A stretch of DNA of 64,000 nucleotides from positions 620,001-684,000 of the forward strand of contig NZ_CP115667.1 of the NCBI RefSeq assembly GCF_027921445.1. The letters run 5' to 3'. Position 1 is the stretch's first letter. Each line of letters opens with the position of its first letter. The position numbers and the translations under genes are program-made. The DNA is from Peptoniphilus equinus. GTDB lineage: Bacteria > Bacillota > Clostridia > Tissierellales > Peptoniphilaceae. The notes below the pieces were generated by a model. It searched no databases. It saw only the letters and a program-made list of their open reading frames with translations, and was not told the origin of the DNA. Below, one piece after another: positions 61,136-64,000 of the stretch.

Positions 61136-61983
61136 TGGATTATCCGTTTATAGACGACGTTGAAAATTATCTTTTTAAAAACTTTACATCCATTGACGAG
61201 TTTCAAAAAAAGGTGTACGAGTCCATGCTTTATTCCTTATCCAGCGGGGGTAAGCGCCTTCGACCCATCCTTACGATTTTGACTTTTAAGGCAATAAGTG
61301 ATGAGGACATAGCAAAAGTGATTCCTTTTGCGGCGGCAGTGGAGCTGATTCACACTTATTCCCTCATTCATGATGATTTACCGGCTATGGACAATGACGA
61401 CATCAGGCGGGGCAAGCCGACCAATCACAAGGTCTATTCGGAAGCTATGGCGATTCTATCTGGGGACGGTCTTTTAAATATGGCGGCGGAAGTGCTCAGT
61501 CGTGAAATTGAAAAGATGGATTCTATAGAAGCAATACAACGCGGGCTTCACGCCATGCGTTATATCTTTACCTGTACCGGTGTTCATGGCATGATTGGTG
61601 GACAGGTTATTGATTTGGGTTATACCGATACGATGAACAGAGAAGTCTGTGAGACGATGTATAAACTTAAGACCGCCGCACTTATTCGAGGCAGTGTGGT
61701 TTCAGGCGCTATCTTGGCCGGGGCCAACGATACAGAGATTGCAACTTTTGAGGAGTTTGCCAATGCGCTTGGTATGGCTTTTCAAGAACAGGACGATTAC
61801 ATCGATGCGGCTCAGGATCAAGCCCATGATAACAATACAATTTTAAATTATATCACCAAAGAGGAACTGAGCGTTGCGATAGAGAAGCATACGAATCGTG
61901 CATTAAAAGCTCTTTCAACGCTGTCTTATGATACGTCGGAGTTGGAAGCACTCACTCGAAAACTGGTGGGACGTGAACTATGA
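61135..61983 (+). CDS. ispA: Short-chain polyprenyl diphosphate synthase (IspA-like)
   Basis: 282 residues. The first aspartate-rich motif is DDLPAMDNDD (from D80-D81), the second QDDYID. GGKRLRP is the diphosphate-binding stretch, and GQVIDLGY is typical of farnesyl diphosphate synthases. It condenses isopentenyl diphosphate with allylic partners to C15 (or C20). Bacterial operons of this type often carry dxs directly behind it, but here tlyA follows with a 4-nt overlap. Confidence 0.95.
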   Translation: MDYPFIDDVENYLFKNFTSIDEFQKKVYESMLYSLSSGGKRLRPILTILTFKAISDEDIAKVIPFAAAVELIHTYSLIHDDLPAMDNDDIRRGKPTNHKVYSEAMAILSGDGLLNMAAEVLSREIEKMDSIEAIQRGLHAMRYIFTCTGVHGMIGGQVIDLGYTDTMNREVCETMYKLKTAALIRGSVVSGAILAGANDTEIATFEEFANALGMAFQEQDDYIDAAQDQAHDNNTILNYITKEELSVAIEKHTNRALKALSTLSYDTSELEALTRKLVGREL

Positions 61984-62756
61984 AAGAACGTGCAGATGTC
62001 CTGCTTTTTAAAAATGGCGACGTAGATTCCAGAGAAAAGGCAAAACGTCTCATTATGTCCGGTGAGGTCTTCATTGGCACACAACGGGTGGAAAAACCGG
62101 GGGAATTGGTTGATGTCGATGCAGAACTCTATATTAAGTCCAAAGGGTTGAAGTATGTCAGTCGCGGTGGATTTAAACTTGAAGGGGCTTTGGCATCCTT
62201 TCCTATAGTGCTTAAAGATGCGATTGCAGCTGATGTGGGATCTTCCACCGGTGGATTTACGGACTGCATGCTCCAAAATGGTGCAGCTAAAGTCTATGCT
62301 ATTGATGTGGGCACCAATCAACTGGACTATAAGTTGCGAGTTGATCCGAGAGTCGTGGTGATGGAACAGACCAACTTCCGAACCTTTGAGACGGCATCTA
62401 TTGAACAGGTGGATTTTTTGGCTACCGACGTCAGTTTTATTTCATTGGAACATATTTTGCCCAATGCGTACAAACTTTTAAAAAACGGTGCCGCAATGGT
62501 GGCCTTAATTAAACCGCAATTTGAGGCAGGGCGTGACAAAGTTGGGAAAAAGGGTATTGTGCGGGATGAAAAAGTACATAAGGACGTCGTCGAAAAAATT
62601 GTGAACTTCTCGTCAAATTTAGGATTTTCGATCCAAGGTCTTACCACTTCGCCCATTACAGGTACCAAAGGAAACAGGGAATTTCTAATCTATTTGGAGA
62701 AGTCGGATAAATTGTCGCACTATGATGATATTGATCAAATTATAAAGGGCGTGTGA
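61980..62756 (+). CDS. tlyA: TlyA family rRNA 2'-O-methyltransferase (S4 and FtsJ-type domains)
   Basis: 258 residues. An N-terminal S4 RNA-binding domain (ERADVLLFKNGDVDSREKAKRLIMSGEV) is followed by an FtsJ-type methyltransferase domain with the SAM loop ADVGSSTGGFTDCML and the later KPQFEAGR. TlyA methylates 16S and 23S rRNA in species where tested (capreomycin susceptibility). Start ATGA overlaps ispA. RecN follows after one base. Confidence 0.94.
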   Translation: MKERADVLLFKNGDVDSREKAKRLIMSGEVFIGTQRVEKPGELVDVDAELYIKSKGLKYVSRGGFKLEGALASFPIVLKDAIAADVGSSTGGFTDCMLQNGAAKVYAIDVGTNQLDYKLRVDPRVVVMEQTNFRTFETASIEQVDFLATDVSFISLEHILPNAYKLLKNGAAMVALIKPQFEAGRDKVGKKGIVRDEKVHKDVVEKIVNFSSNLGFSIQGLTTSPITGTKGNREFLIYLEKSDKLSHYDDIDQIIKGV

Positions 62757-62757
62757 T

Positions 62758-64000
62758 ATGCTGCTGGAGCTTTATATTAAAAATTTTGCCATTATCCAAG
62801 ATGTGCGTATTGAATTTGGAAAAGGTCTAAATATCCTCACGGGAGAGACCGGTACAGGGAAGTCTATCATTATTGATGCGCTTTCTGTCGTCTTAGGGGG
62901 ACGGGCCAATAAGGATATGATTCGTAAAGGTGAGGAATTTGCTTACATTGAAGCTATCTTTACCTGCTACGAAAGCTTTGAAGAGATGGATATGGAGTTT
63001 CAGCCGGGTGAGCTGATTATTCTATCCAAGGAAATCAAGCGGGATCGTCCGGCCTTATCAAGAGTCAATGGACGCACCGTCAACAACGGTATCATAGAAA
63101 CTCTTACGGGACGACTGATCGACATTTTTGCTCAGCATGAGTCTATGTCTCTCATGCAGAGCGGCAATCAGCGTGAGCTTCTAGACTCTTTTGCCGGAAG
63201 GGATCATCTCAAGGCGTTGGATGAGTTTGCGGCGGATTACAGCAAGCTTCGTGAGCTGCAAAAAGAGTTGGACAATCAAACCCAAGATCTCAGCAGCCGA
63301 GAACGGGAAATGGATCTGCTGTCATATCAGTTGGATGAAATCGACAATGCTAAACTTTCGCCTTATGACGATGAAGAATTGGAGCGGGATTTTAAACGTT
63401 TGAATCACGTGAAAGAACTGGCTGAAAATTTGGGACGTGTGATGGGTCAACTTAAGCAATTCGACGGCCCCAGTGTAGAAAGTGCCATGGATGATATCGT
63501 GGGCACTCTTTCAAAAATGGTACGCGTTGACGAAGGTTTGCAACCTCTATACACAGAGGGTGAAGAGCTGCGGGACGGGTTGAAGCGTTTAAGTTTTGAG
63601 CTGGAAGATTATTTCGATCATCTTGAGGCAGATCCTCAGCGCCTCCGAGAATTGGAAGATCGTTTGGATTTGGTTAACAGCTTAAAGAAGAAGTATGGCA
63701 ATACCCTCGAGGCTATTGACGCCTTTTATGCCGAAACAAAAAAACGTCTGGACGATCTGGTAAACTATGATACTTATCGAAGGACGCTTGAGACTCAAAT
63801 TCAAACTGCTGCAACGGATTTGAAAAAGCGTGCTGAGAGCATTTCCGAACGGAGAAAAGTTCAGGCGAGAGTTCTTGAGACGAACGTGGCGGAGGAGCTT
63901 CACCAGTTGGTGATTCGTGATGCGCAGTTTAAAGTGGACTTCAAAGATACGGAGCTGCGGGAGACGGGTGCGGACGAGATTACCTTCCTCATCAAGACGA
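62758..64000 (+). CDS. recN: DNA repair protein RecN (3' part cut by window edge)
   Basis: Open from the ATG at 62758 to the end of the window (414 complete codons), so it is partial. Walker A GETGTGKS is at residues 29-36 in LYIKNFAIIQDVRIEFGKG, followed by SRVNGRTVNN and LIDIFAQHES, then a long coiled coil (from about 140). The C-terminal ATPase half is outside. RecN is an SMC-like protein that works early in double-strand-break repair. It directly follows tlyA; the argR gene often found between them is missing. Confidence 0.96.
   Translation, partial: MLLELYIKNFAIIQDVRIEFGKGLNILTGETGTGKSIIIDALSVVLGGRANKDMIRKGEEFAYIEAIFTCYESFEEMDMEFQPGELIILSKEIKRDRPALSRVNGRTVNNGIIETLTGRLIDIFAQHESMSLMQSGNQRELLDSFAGRDHLKALDEFAADYSKLRELQKELDNQTQDLSSREREMDLLSYQLDEIDNAKLSPYDDEELERDFKRLNHVKELAENLGRVMGQLKQFDGPSVESAMDDIVGTLSKMVRVDEGLQPLYTEGEELRDGLKRLSFELEDYFDHLEADPQRLRELEDRLDLVNSLKKKYGNTLEAIDAFYAETKKRLDDLVNYDTYRRTLETQIQTAATDLKKRAESISERRKVQARVLETNVAEELHQLVIRDAQFKVDFKDTELRETGADEITFLIKT

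Overview
The window looks like chromosome from an obligately anaerobic Firmicute. It has mid GC apart from an AT-rich left edge, strong AGGAGG-type ribosome binding sites and TTGaca-N17-TATAAT promoters. It also has dense operons with 1-50 nt overlaps, an Rnf complex, an oligopeptide transporter and a selenium-linked purine/amino-acid catabolic island. The protein mix (Gx/NusG-II module, CD1247-like acidic protein, Se-dependent molybdenum hydroxylase genes) fits Clostridia/Tissierellia, perhaps Peptoniphilaceae. That placement is inferred from recalled family distribution and was not searched.

Layout: 1-1300 is the 3' part of an AT-rich ABC permease gene, closed by a bidirectional terminator. 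1438-9802 holds a TraB/GumN protein (- strand), a D-2-hydroxyacid dehydrogenase, a membrane MutS-like ATPase, a histidine phosphatase, an Mrp ATPase, a thioredoxin-reductase-like flavoprotein and an arylsulfotransferase-like protein fused to thioredoxin. 9938-15675 is a five-gene oligopeptide ABC transporter. 15854-18967 carries thymidine kinase, pseudouridine kinase, pseudouridine-5'-phosphate glycosidase and a hotdog thioesterase. 19246-21965 (- strand) has an ArsB-type ion transporter, a copper-amine-oxidase-N domain protein and tRNA-Leu(GAG). 22143-27206 is rnfCDGEAB. 27304-34004 is a tightly overlapped run: NusG-II, Gx, Maf, RadC, a short RNase E/G, an SGNH hydrolase, a membrane protein and four pseudopilins resembling the minor set H-I-J-K. 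34072-34949 is efp plus a CD1247-like acidic protein.

35050-58436 is the selenium island. It opens with an enhancer-binding-type regulator whose GAFTGA loop is altered. Next come diaminopropionate ammonia-lyase, YgeW carbamoyltransferase, YgeY hydrolase, carbamate kinase, YgfK, SsnA, a xanthine/uracil permease, a hydantoinase, a two-domain Se-dependent xanthine dehydrogenase, YqeC, MocA and YqeB. Divergent mnmH and selD follow, then YedF, a DUF3343 protein and a class V aminotransferase. Together these suggest uptake and oxidation of purines, ring opening, carbamoyl transfer and ATP recovery by carbamate kinase. SelD would supply selenophosphate to the molybdenum-hydroxylase cofactor and to 2-selenouridine in tRNA. 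Between carbamate kinase and ygfK lies what looks like a deleted membrane-transporter gene.

58545-64000 is a housekeeping operon: Asp23/Gls24, nusB, xseA, xseB, polyprenyl synthase, tlyA and recN (cut by the window end). The dxs, nadK and argR genes often found here are missing. The features most worth a second look are the arylsulfotransferase-thioredoxin fusion with its own reductase, the regulator with the altered sigma-54 loop, the pseudopilin set, and the FAD-less xanthine dehydrogenase beside YgfK. No CRISPR array, insertion sequence, integrase or rRNA was seen.
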